A DNA stretch of 64,000 nucleotides from DAISVY01 sp036826635 (GTDB taxonomy: Bacteria; Zixibacteria; MSB-5A5; GN15; FEB-12), in the NCBI GenBank assembly GCA_036826635.1, contig DAISVY010000010.1:1-64000 (forward strand), read 5' to 3'. Of the stretch, positions 1-8,434 are shown one piece after another (position 1 is the first letter of the stretch; every line of letters begins with the position of its first letter). A program made the translations under genes and the position numbers. The notes beneath the pieces are model-generated. The model did no database searches, was not told where the DNA came from, and was given only the letters and a program-made list of their open reading frames with translations.

Positions 1-107
1 GCCGCATCCTTCTGAATCGTTCCCGGAGCCTTCGCAGTCACCGACAGGGTCAGCATCGCAACCATCAGTAACGTCAGGACCATTGTGACATTTACTCTGT
101 TGAGCAT
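1..107 (-). CDS. Exported protein, N-terminal fragment
   Basis: Only the first 35 codons lie in the window; the gene continues past base 1. The start is ATG at 107, preceded by a strong GGAGGGG ribosome site at about 114-120. The visible peptide is a signal sequence: MLNR, a hydrophobic stretch (VTMVLTLLMVAMLTLSV), then TAKAPG, which would suit signal peptidase I. The mature protein is outside the window, so no function can be given. It is leftward, as are the next four genes. Confidence 0.7.
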   Translation of the reverse strand, partial: MLNRVNVTMVLTLLMVAMLTLSVTAKAPGTIQKDA

Positions 108-404
108 AAACAACCCCTCCTTCCGAAATGTGTTTAGTCTGGTTGCCGGAAAACGGTGAACCATTTTTCGTGAATCTATATTGTTAAACAGCCGCGTGAG
201 GTGCGGCCTTGTCTTTACTTCGAAATACTTCAGGGAAGGGCATAATACTCCCCTTGCATCGAAGAAACCAACCGGAACTACCGCAGGTCTTACCCGATGC
301 CAAATGGCGGTGAATTGGTGGTGAAGAGATTCCTTTTCCCGATAAGAGTATACCAGCTTCAATCTCTGGATGCAAGCAAAATTATTGAGCTCTGTTTTCT
401 AATG
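108..404. other. Intergenic region, no gene seen
   Basis: About 300 bases between a leftward terminator and the leftward fragment at the window edge. Short frames exist on both strands but none has a ribosome site or recognisable product. It presumably holds the promoter of the edge gene; AT-rich sequence near 165-190 could supply a -10 box, but I cannot assign one firmly. Confidence 0.4.
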
Positions 405-438
405 AAGAAACGGCCACCTTCCGTTGGGGAGATGGCCG
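405..438 (-). terminator. Rho-independent terminator of the TSP3/dockerin gene
   Basis: Read leftward: CGGCCA (438-433), a further imperfect stem (one mismatch) around a CAAC loop, then TGGCCG (416-411) and TTTCTT. It lies 26 bases beyond the stop codon at 464. Confidence 0.75.
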
Positions 439-463
439 CACAGATTGTTGTCGAAGATATTGT

Positions 464-1870
464 TTATGGACAGGGTGGCAGCGGATCGAGGCTGATAAAC
501 AGATGATCGATCAGCATGGTTAAATCACCCATATCGACAATGCCCGATACGTCGATGTTTGCTTCTGTCTCCGAACACAGCGGCGCCAGACTTATGAATA
601 GGTGATCGATCAATACGGTCAAATCACCCATGTCGACCATCTCTGACGGATCGCAATCCACGTTTCCGGTGGTCCCCAGGCACGAACAGGCATCACCTAT
701 GCCGTCGGAGTTGGAGTCCTCTTGTCCGGGGTTGTATACGAGAGGACAATTATCGCTGATGTCCGGGACAAGGTCGTCATCATCGTCATCGTCACAGGTA
801 TTACCCAGGCCGTCGTGATCGGTGTCTATTTGATAAGGGTTGTGATCCGTCGGGCAATTGTCACAACCGTCCGGCACGTTGTCGCCATCATTGTCTATGT
901 TGTCATCGTAGCCGGGACAAACATCGCAGCCGTCCGGTACGCCGTCGCTGTCGTCGTCCAGACCGTCGTCGTAACCGGGGCAGGCATCGCAGCCGTCCGG
1001 TACGCCGTCGCCGTCATCGTCCAGACTATCGTCGTAGCCGGGGCAGATATCACATAAGTCACCGGTTCCGTCGCTGTCATTGTCGTCCTGGCCGGGATTG
1101 TATACCCCGGGACAATTGTCAATTACATCGCATACTTCGTCACCATCGGCATCCTCGCAGCAATTCAGCGATACCGTCTCACCGTGTACCCAGTAGAAGG
1201 GGTAGCCCGGAGGGGTGACCCAATAAGCGTACCAGCCGGCCCATATGGAATCACAGACGAACATGAAAAGATGACACAAATCCGGTTCGGAACTGAAATC
1301 GTACATTACCGAGGGAAGCGAACCGGTGTAGGTGTCGGTATATTCAACTCCGATGAAAAACGGACCGTCAACGCAACAGGGGGTGGAAAAAGTAACCGTT
1401 CCGGTTGCGGGGTAGGCAAACCCGGCCGAGTCGCATACCACCGGCACGCGACAGATCTCGGTACCCGGCCCCAGGCAACTGTCGGCGGCGCTGTAGAGTT
1501 CATATACGACGACGTCAAGTTCAACCGGCCACTTGTAGATGCGCGGGTCATAGGCGTCCGGCGGATCAAGCAGTGTGAAAGATAAGCCGGTGATCTCGAA
1601 CGGGTAAGTGGGGGAGTCGCATTCGGCGGGATCGAAATACATTACCGTGCGCTGACCGGTTTCGTAACCGGAGTTGTAACCAAGGACGGTATCATCGACA
1701 ATGTGTTTCAGAAGAGTGCAGGAGGTCGTTATCTCTTTGCCGTCTGGTAATACAACTTGCTGTTGTGCGGGTATCAGTGAGACTTCGGCCCGCTCATAAT
1801 TTTCCGCCAGAACCGCTGTGCCAAGGCACAGCACCAGAGCTGCGGTTATTGATGTTATTTTTCTGTACAT
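464..1870 (-). CDS. Secreted protein with thrombospondin type 3 repeats and a dockerin-like C-terminus
   Basis: 468 residues from ATG 1870, chosen over an upstream in-frame ATG at 1924 because AGGAGG sits six bases before it and the signal peptide (MYRKITSITAALVLCLGTAVLAE) starts there. Residues about 25-250 form a cysteine-containing region I do not recognise. Next comes an Asp-rich stretch of thrombospondin type 3 calcium-binding repeats (DxDxDGxxD pattern), including three near-identical 21-residue units CPGYDD..DGVPDGCD. The last 70 residues hold two dockerin-like calcium loops, each ending GDLTxLIDHLFIS. The product should be secreted and calcium-loaded, but its role is unknown. The same C-terminal module ends the metalloprotease at 45758. 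Monocistronic, with its own terminator. Confidence 0.85.
   Translation of the reverse strand: MYRKITSITAALVLCLGTAVLAENYERAEVSLIPAQQQVVLPDGKEITTSCTLLKHIVDDTVLGYNSGYETGQRTVMYFDPAECDSPTYPFEITGLSFTLLDPPDAYDPRIYKWPVELDVVVYELYSAADSCLGPGTEICRVPVVCDSAGFAYPATGTVTFSTPCCVDGPFFIGVEYTDTYTGSLPSVMYDFSSEPDLCHLFMFVCDSIWAGWYAYWVTPPGYPFYWVHGETVSLNCCEDADGDEVCDVIDNCPGVYNPGQDDNDSDGTGDLCDICPGYDDSLDDDGDGVPDGCDACPGYDDGLDDDSDGVPDGCDVCPGYDDNIDNDGDNVPDGCDNCPTDHNPYQIDTDHDGLGNTCDDDDDDDLVPDISDNCPLVYNPGQEDSNSDGIGDACSCLGTTGNVDCDPSEMVDMGDLTVLIDHLFISLAPLCSETEANIDVSGIVDMGDLTMLIDHLFISLDPLPPCP
857..1045 (-). repeat. Three tandem 63-bp coding repeats
   Basis: Three consecutive 63-base units encode the 21-residue repeat beginning CPGYDD and ending DGCD inside the TSP3 region. 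The units are highly similar in DNA, suggesting recent in-frame duplication. The next unit (CPTDHNPYQ) is diverged. Confidence 0.85.
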
Positions 1871-2047
1871 GCGGTTTCCTCCTATACCGTACGGGCTTCC
1901 GGGTTCGGAGCCTGCGGTTGGCATTTCTTCAAGAAACCTCTCGGTTGACGGGGTATATGTTGATTTCTAAAGTCAATATACGGCCGGGCGGTATATGAGT
2001 CAAGGTATTGTCACTCGCACGGTCGGGCCGTAGAGCAGTGACCAAAG

Positions 2048-2078
2048 AAAAACCCCGGCCGTCGACCGGGGTTTTTTT
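2048..2078 (-). terminator. Bidirectional terminator downstream of the TPR gene
   Basis: CCCCGG (2053-2058), a seven-base loop and CCGGGG (2066-2071), with an A-run on the left and seven T on the right, so it can act on either strand. It lies 19 bases past the stop of the leftward TPR gene at 2097. Confidence 0.85.
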
Positions 2079-2096
2079 AGTCCGAAATAGTTACTG

Positions 2097-3014
2097 TTAC
2101 TGAAGAGACTGATTTTTCTTGGCCTCTTCAAGATCTTTGATGTGTTCCTGGGCAATAGCCATATCGTTCTTGGCCTTGGGGTTGTTCTTGGCCAGTTTTA
2201 CGAAAGCCGTCCAGTTTTTGATGTGGGTGTCAAGATCGTCGGGATCGGCTGATTCGATGGCTACGGCATAGTTGTACGACGCTCTGTAACCGCGCTTCGG
2301 GTTAGCTTCCAGGGCCGATTTGAAATACCCGGCGGCGGTGCGGAATTTCTCCTGGGCGAGGTAAATCTGACCGAGAGCGAAAGAAGCGTTGTAGTTGCTT
2401 GCTTTCAGTTCAAGGGATTTCTTGAGGGCGGCAATAGCTTCGGGTTCTTTGTCCAGTTTCTGGCAAGACTTCCCGAGCATGTAATAGGAGATATCATCAC
2501 CGGCCCCGGCGGTATTGCATTTCTCCAGTGTTGTGACAACTTCGCCGTAATCGCGTTTCGCGTAATATACTTTGCCCAGTTCTTTGTAGAGACCGCCGTT
2601 GGAATCGTCCAGAGCCAGCGCGGCCTTGAAAGCTGTTTCGGCCTCAAGATATTTCCTGAGACGGTATTCCACGCGACCAAGGTTAGCCAATGCGTCGACG
2701 TTCGACGGCTCCTTCTCGGAAGCGATCTTGAAATGTTCAAGGGCCTGGTCAAACTGCTCTTGTTCGTACAGGATTGCTCCGAGATTAAGGTGTGCATCGG
2801 CGTAGTCCGGGTTGGTCGCGATAGCTCCTTCGTAGGCTGTTATGGCGGCCTGGACGTCACCTTCCTGCATGGCCTTAACGCCCTGGTTATAGTATTCCTT
2901 GGCTTTTTGGATCTTCTCCTCGGTCTGTGCGAAAACGGAACCTGCAGCCAGGATGACGATCAGCGTAAAGATGCTGAGAAGACTCCACAACTGCTGCCGA
3001 TTTGAACGTATCAT
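2097..3014 (-). CDS. Exported tetratricopeptide-repeat protein
   Basis: 305 residues if translation starts at ATG 3014. An in-frame ATG at 3020 lies directly against the AAAGGAG ribosome site, whereas 3014 has the normal six-base gap. An N-terminal signal sequence (LLSIFTLIVILAAGSVFAQ) is followed by about six TPR units from residue 40 to 255 with the usual pattern (YYNQGVKAMQEGDVQAAITA, then NPDYADAHLNLGAILYEQEQ). TPRs form a helical scaffold for protein binding, so a periplasmic scaffold role is likely, but the partner is unknown. It lies 66 bases downstream of purE with no clear terminator between, so it may be partly read through from purDE. Confidence 0.85.
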   Translation of the reverse strand: MIRSNRQQLWSLLSIFTLIVILAAGSVFAQTEEKIQKAKEYYNQGVKAMQEGDVQAAITAYEGAIATNPDYADAHLNLGAILYEQEQFDQALEHFKIASEKEPSNVDALANLGRVEYRLRKYLEAETAFKAALALDDSNGGLYKELGKVYYAKRDYGEVVTTLEKCNTAGAGDDISYYMLGKSCQKLDKEPEAIAALKKSLELKASNYNASFALGQIYLAQEKFRTAAGYFKSALEANPKRGYRASYNYAVAIESADPDDLDTHIKNWTAFVKLAKNNPKAKNDMAIAQEHIKDLEEAKKNQSLQ

Positions 3015-3086
3015 CCGCATCTCCTTTCGGTCGGTCTAACAATACAATATTCTTACACCAGAAATCACTTTTTGGTCCCGGTTGTT

Positions 3087-3533
3087 CTACAGCGACTGGC
3101 GATGTTTGAGCAGCGCGGCTTTTACGTCGGCATGTTTTAACGCCAGTATCCGGGCCGCCAGTACAGCGGCGTTTTTGGCTCCGGGCGATCCCACCGCCAC
3201 CGCCGCGACCGGAATGCCGGGGGGCATCTGTACCACCGACAGCAGCGAATCCAGCCCGTTGAGGGCCGCTGGAAGCGGTACGCCGATCACCGGCAGATTG
3301 GTATGGGCGGCCATAACACCCGGCAATGCGGCCGAAAGACCAGCCATGGCAATAATGACCTCGTAGCCATGTTCTTCAGCGCTGCCGGCGAGTTCGGCGG
3401 TTTCCCGGGGATGACGATGGGCGGAAGATACTTCCACCACGCCCTCAATGGCCAGTTCTTCCAACTGTCGCAGGCATTTCTCGGCGTATTCCGAGTCTGA
3501 TTTCGAGCCTATAACAATCAACACTTTCGGCAT
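3087..3533 (-). CDS. purE: 5-(carboxyamino)imidazole ribonucleotide mutase PurE
   Basis: 148 residues, a typical PurE length. Purine synthesis: moves the carboxyl group of N5-CAIR to give CAIR in the cytoplasm. Visible signatures are the phosphate-binding GSKSDSEY near the N-terminus, SSAHRHP at about 41-47, and the central AMAGLSAALPGVMAAHT with VIGVPL. The start ATG 3533 lies nine bases after the purD stop, so the two genes form an operon in the order purD-purE. PurK, the usual partner of class I PurE, is not in the window and must be elsewhere if this is a class I enzyme. Confidence 0.95.
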   Translation of the reverse strand: MPKVLIVIGSKSDSEYAEKCLRQLEELAIEGVVEVSSAHRHPRETAELAGSAEEHGYEVIIAMAGLSAALPGVMAAHTNLPVIGVPLPAALNGLDSLLSVVQMPPGIPVAAVAVGSPGAKNAAVLAARILALKHADVKAALLKHRQSL

Positions 3534-3542
3534 GTTTCGTTC

Positions 3543-4820
3543 CTACTTGGTATTCCCCAAAACCCTGAAGCCGATATCGCGCCTGAAGGTGGCACCCTCA
3601 AATTTTATCCTTTTGACCAGGTTGTACGATTTAGCCAGGGCGCTTCTCAGATCATTGTCCATGCCCATGACTCCCAGGACTCGTCCCCCGGATGTGACCA
3701 GGTGGTTATCCTCGCGGCGGGTCCCCGCATGAAAGACGTAGCAACCGGCACTTCGTGTATTCTGAAGACCTGAAATGCGCTGCCCGGTGGTGTATTTGTC
3801 GGGGTATCCTTTGGAGGTTATAACCACGCAGGCGGCGGCGCCGTTTCGCCATTCGAACTGACCCACACTGCCGAGCCGTTTGTCGACCGCGGCCAGCATT
3901 ATTTCAACCAGATCGGATTTCAAAAGCGGCAGGACGACCTGAGTTTCCGGGTCGCCAAAACGGCAGTTGAATTCAAGCACTTTCGGCCCGTGCTGGGTGA
4001 GCATGAGACCGGCGTAAATGACTCCCCGGTACGGGATATTCTCCTGATGCAGACCGTTGATCGTGGGATTGAGGATATACTCCTGAATTTGTTCGAGTGT
4101 TTCCCCGTCGACGAAGCCGGCCGGACAGAAAGCTCCCATGCCGCCGGTATTGGGCCCTTTGTCGCCTTCGAAAGCTTGCTTGTGGTCCTGGCTGGGCAGC
4201 ATGGGAATGATCGTCTTGCCATCGGTTATGGCCATTACGGAGACTTCCTGTCCCTCGAGGAACGATTCTACCACCACTTTTGCCCCGGCCGATCCGAACA
4301 TCTTGTGTTCGAATATCTGCTCAATGGTCTCGCTGGCATGCTCAAAGTTCTTGATTATTATAACACCTTTGCCGGCTGCGAGGCCGTCCACTTTGATAAC
4401 CGCAGGGTATTCTATGCCTTTGCAGAAGCCTATGGCGTCGGCCATATTATCGAAAACCTTGAAAGCGGCCGTGGGGATATGATACTTCTGCATGAATTCC
4501 TTGGCGAAGACTTTGCTGCTTTCGAGCCGTGCGGCCTTCTTCTCCGGACCGAATATCTTCAGCTTGCGGCGCTGGAATTCATCGACAATTCCCTGAGCGA
4601 GAGGTTGTTCCGGACCGACTACGGTCAGGTTGATTTTGTTGCGGGAGGCGAAATCCGCCAGGCCTTTGATATTGTCGGCCTTAAGGTTGACGCACTTGGC
4701 AATGCGGGTCATACCGCCGTTGCCGGGTGCACAGAAGATCTTCTGGACCTTCTTCGATTGTTTTATTTTCCAAACAAGGGCATGTTCGCGCCCGCCGGAA
4801 CCGATTACGAGTACCTTCAT
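3543..4820 (-). CDS. purD: Phosphoribosylamine-glycine ligase PurD
   Basis: 425 residues. ATP-grasp enzyme of purine synthesis joining phosphoribosylamine and glycine to give GAR. The N-terminus MKVLVIGSGGREHALVWKI is the classic GARS signature. The ATP-grasp core has VIKVDGLAAGKGVII (about 138-152), GPNTGGMGAF and LEFNCRFGDPE, all expected for PurD. First gene of a purD-purE operon with a plausible promoter at 4855-4882. The ribosome site before ATG 4820 is weak. Confidence 0.97.
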   Translation of the reverse strand: MKVLVIGSGGREHALVWKIKQSKKVQKIFCAPGNGGMTRIAKCVNLKADNIKGLADFASRNKINLTVVGPEQPLAQGIVDEFQRRKLKIFGPEKKAARLESSKVFAKEFMQKYHIPTAAFKVFDNMADAIGFCKGIEYPAVIKVDGLAAGKGVIIIKNFEHASETIEQIFEHKMFGSAGAKVVVESFLEGQEVSVMAITDGKTIIPMLPSQDHKQAFEGDKGPNTGGMGAFCPAGFVDGETLEQIQEYILNPTINGLHQENIPYRGVIYAGLMLTQHGPKVLEFNCRFGDPETQVVLPLLKSDLVEIMLAAVDKRLGSVGQFEWRNGAAACVVITSKGYPDKYTTGQRISGLQNTRSAGCYVFHAGTRREDNHLVTSGGRVLGVMGMDNDLRSALAKSYNLVKRIKFEGATFRRDIGFRVLGNTK

Positions 4821-4854
4821 ACGTTGCTTTTACGCCAAATTCGATAAAGGTGCA

Positions 4855-4882
4855 AGTATACAAGAATCCCATCAAAAGACAA
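4855..4882 (-). promoter_or_regulatory. Candidate promoter of purDE
   Basis: Leftward: TTGTCT (4882-4877), a 16-base spacer, TATACT (4860-4855), 35 bases ahead of the purD start. No known purine riboswitch consensus was recognised in the leader. Confidence 0.5.
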
Positions 4883-5080
4883 CCCGTTTTTTCGCTTAAG
4901 GGTTCGCTTGAGGATAGCCGTGATCGATTTCGGCGGTCCGAAACAACATGATAGAAAAAAACGCCGAATTTGTGTGTTGATAACAGCCTGTGGCGGTTGT
5001 GTGTGCTCCGGTTACGAAATATCCGGTGATCTGCGACCATAAACGATGAGCTGCGAGCAGATTGGATTGAATATAAGCTG

Positions 5081-5110
5081 TTGACAAGCCGTCTTTGTAT
5101 TGCTTATCTT
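5081..5110 (+). promoter_or_regulatory. Candidate promoter of the barrel protein gene
   Basis: TTGACA (5081-5086), an 18-base spacer and TATCTT (5105-5110), about 90 bases upstream of the start at 5199. Confidence 0.55.
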
Positions 5111-5198
5111 GGCCCCTTACTTGGGTGGCTTGGTGGCGGAGGGCCGCCAGGTTCGGGAATACGAAGGTTCCAATTGGTTATATTTTGAGGATGCGGTG

Positions 5199-5888
5199 AT
5201 GAAAAAAGTCTCCACTCTTCTTGCGCTGGTCTTGTTGCTGGCGATGTCTGTTAATGTGTGCGCCCAGGACGAAGAAGAAGAATACTTTGAAAAGGATTTT
5301 CTTGAAGTGGCTCTGTTTATGGGCGGAACTCTGCCGGTCGGTGGCATTGCCGACTGGTCACCTTCAAGCCCTCGGGGCGATATCGACCTCGGTGCCAAGT
5401 TGGGGTTTAACGCCGGTTTTGAGGTGGGTTACTTCCTGACGGCCGATCTGGTTCTGGGAGGTAATTTTACCTACCATCAGATGGCGATAGACAGCGATGT
5501 CGAAGAGGTGTCTTCCAGCAAACACCGGATCTATAGCCCCAAACTGTACATGAAGTACTATTTCTTCAGTGAGTCCAATTTTGTTCCGTACCTGAAGGTT
5601 CTGGCCGGTATTGATATTATCAAGTTCACCACACCGGTGATAGCCGACGCGGTGACAGATGCCATAAAATATCGGGAATTGTCGTACGATCCGGTTTTCT
5701 CGGCCGGAATCGGCGCCGGTTTGTTCTATTACACCAATGATTACGGTGGCTTGTATCTTGAGGCCAACGTGCACAACGGCTTTTCCAGTAACCTGGAGAA
5801 TGATTACCCGAACGGCCCTTATGAATTCGGCGAGTCCACGACTATCATAGACGTTCATGCCGGTATCAAGGTCTTCTTCGGATCCTGA
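5199..5888 (+). CDS. Outer-membrane beta-barrel protein (OmpA/OmpW-like fold)
   Basis: 229 residues from ATG 5199 with GAGG eight bases upstream. The open frame extends upstream, but that part reads as leader DNA. Signal peptide MKKVSTLLALVLLLAMSVNVCAQ, a short acidic linker (DEEEEYFEKD), then alternating strands typical of a small eight-stranded barrel: LGAKLGFNAGFEVGYFL, YSPKLYMKYYFF, VFSAGIGAGLFYY, and a last strand VHAGIKVFFGS. It ends close to an aromatic residue, as outer-membrane proteins often do. Specific function unknown. Single-gene unit with its own promoter and terminator. Confidence 0.75.
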   Translation: MKKVSTLLALVLLLAMSVNVCAQDEEEEYFEKDFLEVALFMGGTLPVGGIADWSPSSPRGDIDLGAKLGFNAGFEVGYFLTADLVLGGNFTYHQMAIDSDVEEVSSSKHRIYSPKLYMKYYFFSESNFVPYLKVLAGIDIIKFTTPVIADAVTDAIKYRELSYDPVFSAGIGAGLFYYTNDYGGLYLEANVHNGFSSNLENDYPNGPYEFGESTTIIDVHAGIKVFFGS

Positions 5889-5913
5889 CAACCGTGCATA
5901 GCGAACAGGTTTG

Positions 5914-5943
5914 AGGCCTGCCGGCAACGGCGGGCCTTTTTTG
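5914..5943 (+). terminator. Rho-independent terminator
   Basis: GC-rich hairpin (GGCC-t-GCCG, loop, CGGC-g-GGCC) followed by TTTTTT, 26 bases after the barrel protein stop. Confidence 0.85.
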
Positions 5944-5979
5944 TTGTCCTGACATGAGCAACGGTGTAAGTTCTTTTTC

Positions 5980-7332
5980 ATGGCATCCATCAGGCTTCTT
6001 GTTGTCGACGATGAAGCCGGTCAGCGCGAACTGTTGACCGGGTTTCTGACGAAAAAAGGCTACGAAGTTACCCAGGCCGAGAGCGGCGAAAAAGCCCTTG
6101 AACTGTACCACCAAGTGTTTTCTCCACTGGCTTTGGTGGATATGAAAATGCCGGGGATGGACGGTCTGGAATTGCTGAAGCGATTGCGGGAGATCAACCC
6201 CTTCATTCAGGTGATAATGTTAACCGCTTTCGGATCGGTGGAATCGGCGGTGGGGACAATGCGGGCCGGGGCCTACGATTACCTGACAAAGCCGGTTGAG
6301 GATCTGGACGAGCTTTTGCTCAAACTGGAGAAGGCTTTCGCTCAGAATCGTCTGGTCGTCGAACACGAGGTTATGAGCGAGCGTCTGGCCGAAGCTTTTC
6401 CGGCTTCGGAGATGATCGGGCAGTCACCGGCCATACTTAAGGTCAAGGAGATGATTTCGCTGGTAGCGGCCAAGGATGCCACGGTTCTTATAACCGGGCC
6501 TTCCGGTACCGGCAAGGAACTGGTGGCGCGAGCGATCCATGCTCTGTCAACGCGCGCCGACAAGAGGCTGGTGGCGATAAACTGCGCGGCTTTTCCGGAA
6601 ACCCTGCTGGAGTCAGAGCTTTTTGGGTACGAGCGGGGGGCATTTACCGGTGCCGACAAGGCCAAGCAGGGGCGTTTTGAGTTGGCCGACGGCGGTACGC
6701 TTTTCCTTGATGAAATAGGCGAAATGCCTCTGACCATGCAGGTGAAGCTTCTTCGGGTATTGGAAGAAAAGAAGATCGAGCGGTTGGGATCGGTCCGGGA
6801 GATGCCCCTGGATATTCGTGTTCTCGCGGCGACCAACAGGGATCTCGATAAATTGATGAAGGAAAATAAGTTCCGCGAGGACTTGTACTATCGTCTGAAC
6901 GTCATCCAGCTTCATTTGCCGCCTCTTGCGGAGAGAACCGGTGATATCCTTCTGCTGGCTGAGAAATTCATCGAAAAATACGCCAAGAAAATCGGCAAGG
7001 ATGTTCGGGGTGTGGACAACGAAGCGGCCGCTCTTCTCACTTCCTATGACTGGCCGGGGAACGTGAGGGAGCTTGAGAATATCATCGAGCGAGCTATTGT
7101 CCTGACGCGTTCGAACGTGATTACCCGGGCCGATTTGTCCGGGCTTCACAAGCAGCCCCCCGCAGGTGAACCGGGGCCGATTCGCTCGCTGGCCGAAGTT
7201 GAAAAGGACCATATCCTCTACTGTCTGGAGCGGTTGGGCTGGAATATCGGCGCCTGTGCCGAGAAACTGGGTATTCACCGCAACACTCTCAGGGCCAAAA
7301 TCAAAGAATACGGGTTGTCCAGAGACAATTAG
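5980..7332 (+). CDS. Sigma-54-dependent response regulator, NtrC family
   Basis: 450 residues. Receiver domain at about 1-120 with acidic pair D10-D11, phospho-acceptor D54 (LVDMKMPGMDG) and the conserved Lys in YLTKP. AAA+ domain at about 140-380 with Walker A GPSGTGKE (about 173-180), the sigma-54 contact loop GAFTGA near 220, GGTLFLDEIGEMP (Walker B) and the arginine-rich NREDLYYRLNV-type region. The C-terminal Fis-type helix-turn-helix ends LGIHRNTLRAKIKEYGL. It should activate RpoN promoters when phosphorylated. No kinase is adjacent; the PAS kinase at 18021 is the only canonical one in the window and could be its partner, which is a guess. Confidence 0.95.
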   Translation: MASIRLLVVDDEAGQRELLTGFLTKKGYEVTQAESGEKALELYHQVFSPLALVDMKMPGMDGLELLKRLREINPFIQVIMLTAFGSVESAVGTMRAGAYDYLTKPVEDLDELLLKLEKAFAQNRLVVEHEVMSERLAEAFPASEMIGQSPAILKVKEMISLVAAKDATVLITGPSGTGKELVARAIHALSTRADKRLVAINCAAFPETLLESELFGYERGAFTGADKAKQGRFELADGGTLFLDEIGEMPLTMQVKLLRVLEEKKIERLGSVREMPLDIRVLAATNRDLDKLMKENKFREDLYYRLNVIQLHLPPLAERTGDILLLAEKFIEKYAKKIGKDVRGVDNEAAALLTSYDWPGNVRELENIIERAIVLTRSNVITRADLSGLHKQPPAGEPGPIRSLAEVEKDHILYCLERLGWNIGACAEKLGIHRNTLRAKIKEYGLSRDN

Positions 7333-7369
7333 CCTTTTGACTTTATTCTGTGCACCTTTCCTTTTGAAT

Positions 7370-7384
7370 GCACAATAATTGTGC
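7370..7384. promoter_or_regulatory. 15-bp inverted repeat, possible operator
   Basis: GCACAAT-A-ATTGTGC lies between the NtrC-type regulator gene and the lipoprotein gene at 7508. Perfect seven-base arms around one base suit a dimeric regulator. No T-run follows, so it is not a terminator. Confidence 0.35.
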
Positions 7385-7507
7385 GTCGGGCGGTGGTCCG
7401 GCGTCCGGTCTTGTGCGTTTTCATGTTGTCAATCAATGAGTTATAGGGTTCGGCATGTTCTTTGTTTAAGTCTGTGATAGAAAGCCAAGTCGATGAAGGG
7501 ATTCGTA

Positions 7508-8410
7508 ATGAAAACAAAGTTGCTCAGTATGCTTTTCGCGATTCTGGTCGTTCTTACGTTGACCGGATGTGATGACGATGACGACATCCTTGTGGAAGAT
7601 GCCTGTCCGGCTACGCCTCAGGGGGTTTACAGTGTTACCGGCGACGGTTCGGTTACAGTGTGGTGGAACGGCATTTATGAGCGCGATGTCCGGGAATATG
7701 TGGTCTATCGTTCGTTGCAGGCAACTACCGGTTACGAGCCTCTTGCCGTTGTGACGGCCGTGGACAATCCGAATCTGGACTTGCTGCTTTATTACTACGA
7801 AGACGAAACGGCTGATAATGGCGAGACATACTGGTACGCGCTTACAGCCGTGGACTACGCCGGGCAGGAGTCGGAATTGTCGGCCGAGGACGTCTGGGAT
7901 ACACCCCGCCCCGAAGGCCGCGATATGCTTTACCCGTATGAAGTAGAACCTGCCCTGGCCGGTTTCAATCTGGCTGCGGGCGAGCACGTGGCCTATGATT
8001 CCCCGGCTGCTGATATCTGGGTTGATCGGGTCATCGGGAGGATCGGCGGTGGCGACACCACGTTTATTTCTTATCTCAACGTGGGAGACGCCCTGACAGA
8101 CATACAGGATATGGGATACGCGCTCAGTTTTGACAGCGTGTCTTTCGCCCCCGAGTCGGGATGGTCCCGCGACGGCTACCAGGAGATTATTGAGGGGCAC
8201 ATATACGTTATTTGGACTAATGACAGCCACTATGCCAAACTGTGGGCGGTTGCAGTAGGTTCGTCGGGTGCGGCCGATTTCATCTGGGCCTATCAGACGG
8301 TTCAGGATAATCTGCAACTGGCGCCGGCCCCGGGTTCGGAGAAACCGGATCATGGGGAAGGGTATGTCAAGACCCGCCCGGCCCGGGATGATGCCACACA
8401 GTTACGTTAG
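7508..8410 (+). CDS. Lipoprotein with a fibronectin type III-like domain
   Basis: 300 residues from ATG 7508; AAGGGA lies six bases upstream, which favours it over an ATG five codons earlier. The N-terminus MKTKLLSMLFAILVVLTLTGC is a lipoprotein signal with lipobox LTGC and Cys21 as the lipidated residue, followed by DDDDD. Residues about 35-115 look like a fibronectin III fold (PQGVYSVTGDGSVTVWWNG, VREYVVYRS, YWYALTAVDYAGQESELS). The rest is unrecognised. Aspartates after the cysteine in other bacteria can retain lipoproteins at the inner membrane, but whether that holds here is unknown. 24 bases separate it from the next gene, so they are probably cotranscribed. Confidence 0.8.
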   Translation: MKTKLLSMLFAILVVLTLTGCDDDDDILVEDACPATPQGVYSVTGDGSVTVWWNGIYERDVREYVVYRSLQATTGYEPLAVVTAVDNPNLDLLLYYYEDETADNGETYWYALTAVDYAGQESELSAEDVWDTPRPEGRDMLYPYEVEPALAGFNLAAGEHVAYDSPAADIWVDRVIGRIGGGDTTFISYLNVGDALTDIQDMGYALSFDSVSFAPESGWSRDGYQEIIEGHIYVIWTNDSHYAKLWAVAVGSSGAADFIWAYQTVQDNLQLAPAPGSEKPDHGEGYVKTRPARDDATQLR

Positions 8411-8434
8411 CGGCATGAAGGAGTGTGATAGCTT

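Noticed and set aside
857..1045. Possible CRISPR array
   Set aside because: The 63-bp units are contiguous coding repeats without spacers.
722..1057. Repetitive Val/Ile-rich frame on the plus strand
   Set aside because: It is the reverse reading of the TSP3 repeats; repetition comes from the leftward gene.
4896..5087. Small leftward frame before purD
   Set aside because: No ribosome site and no family; it lies in the divergent promoter region.
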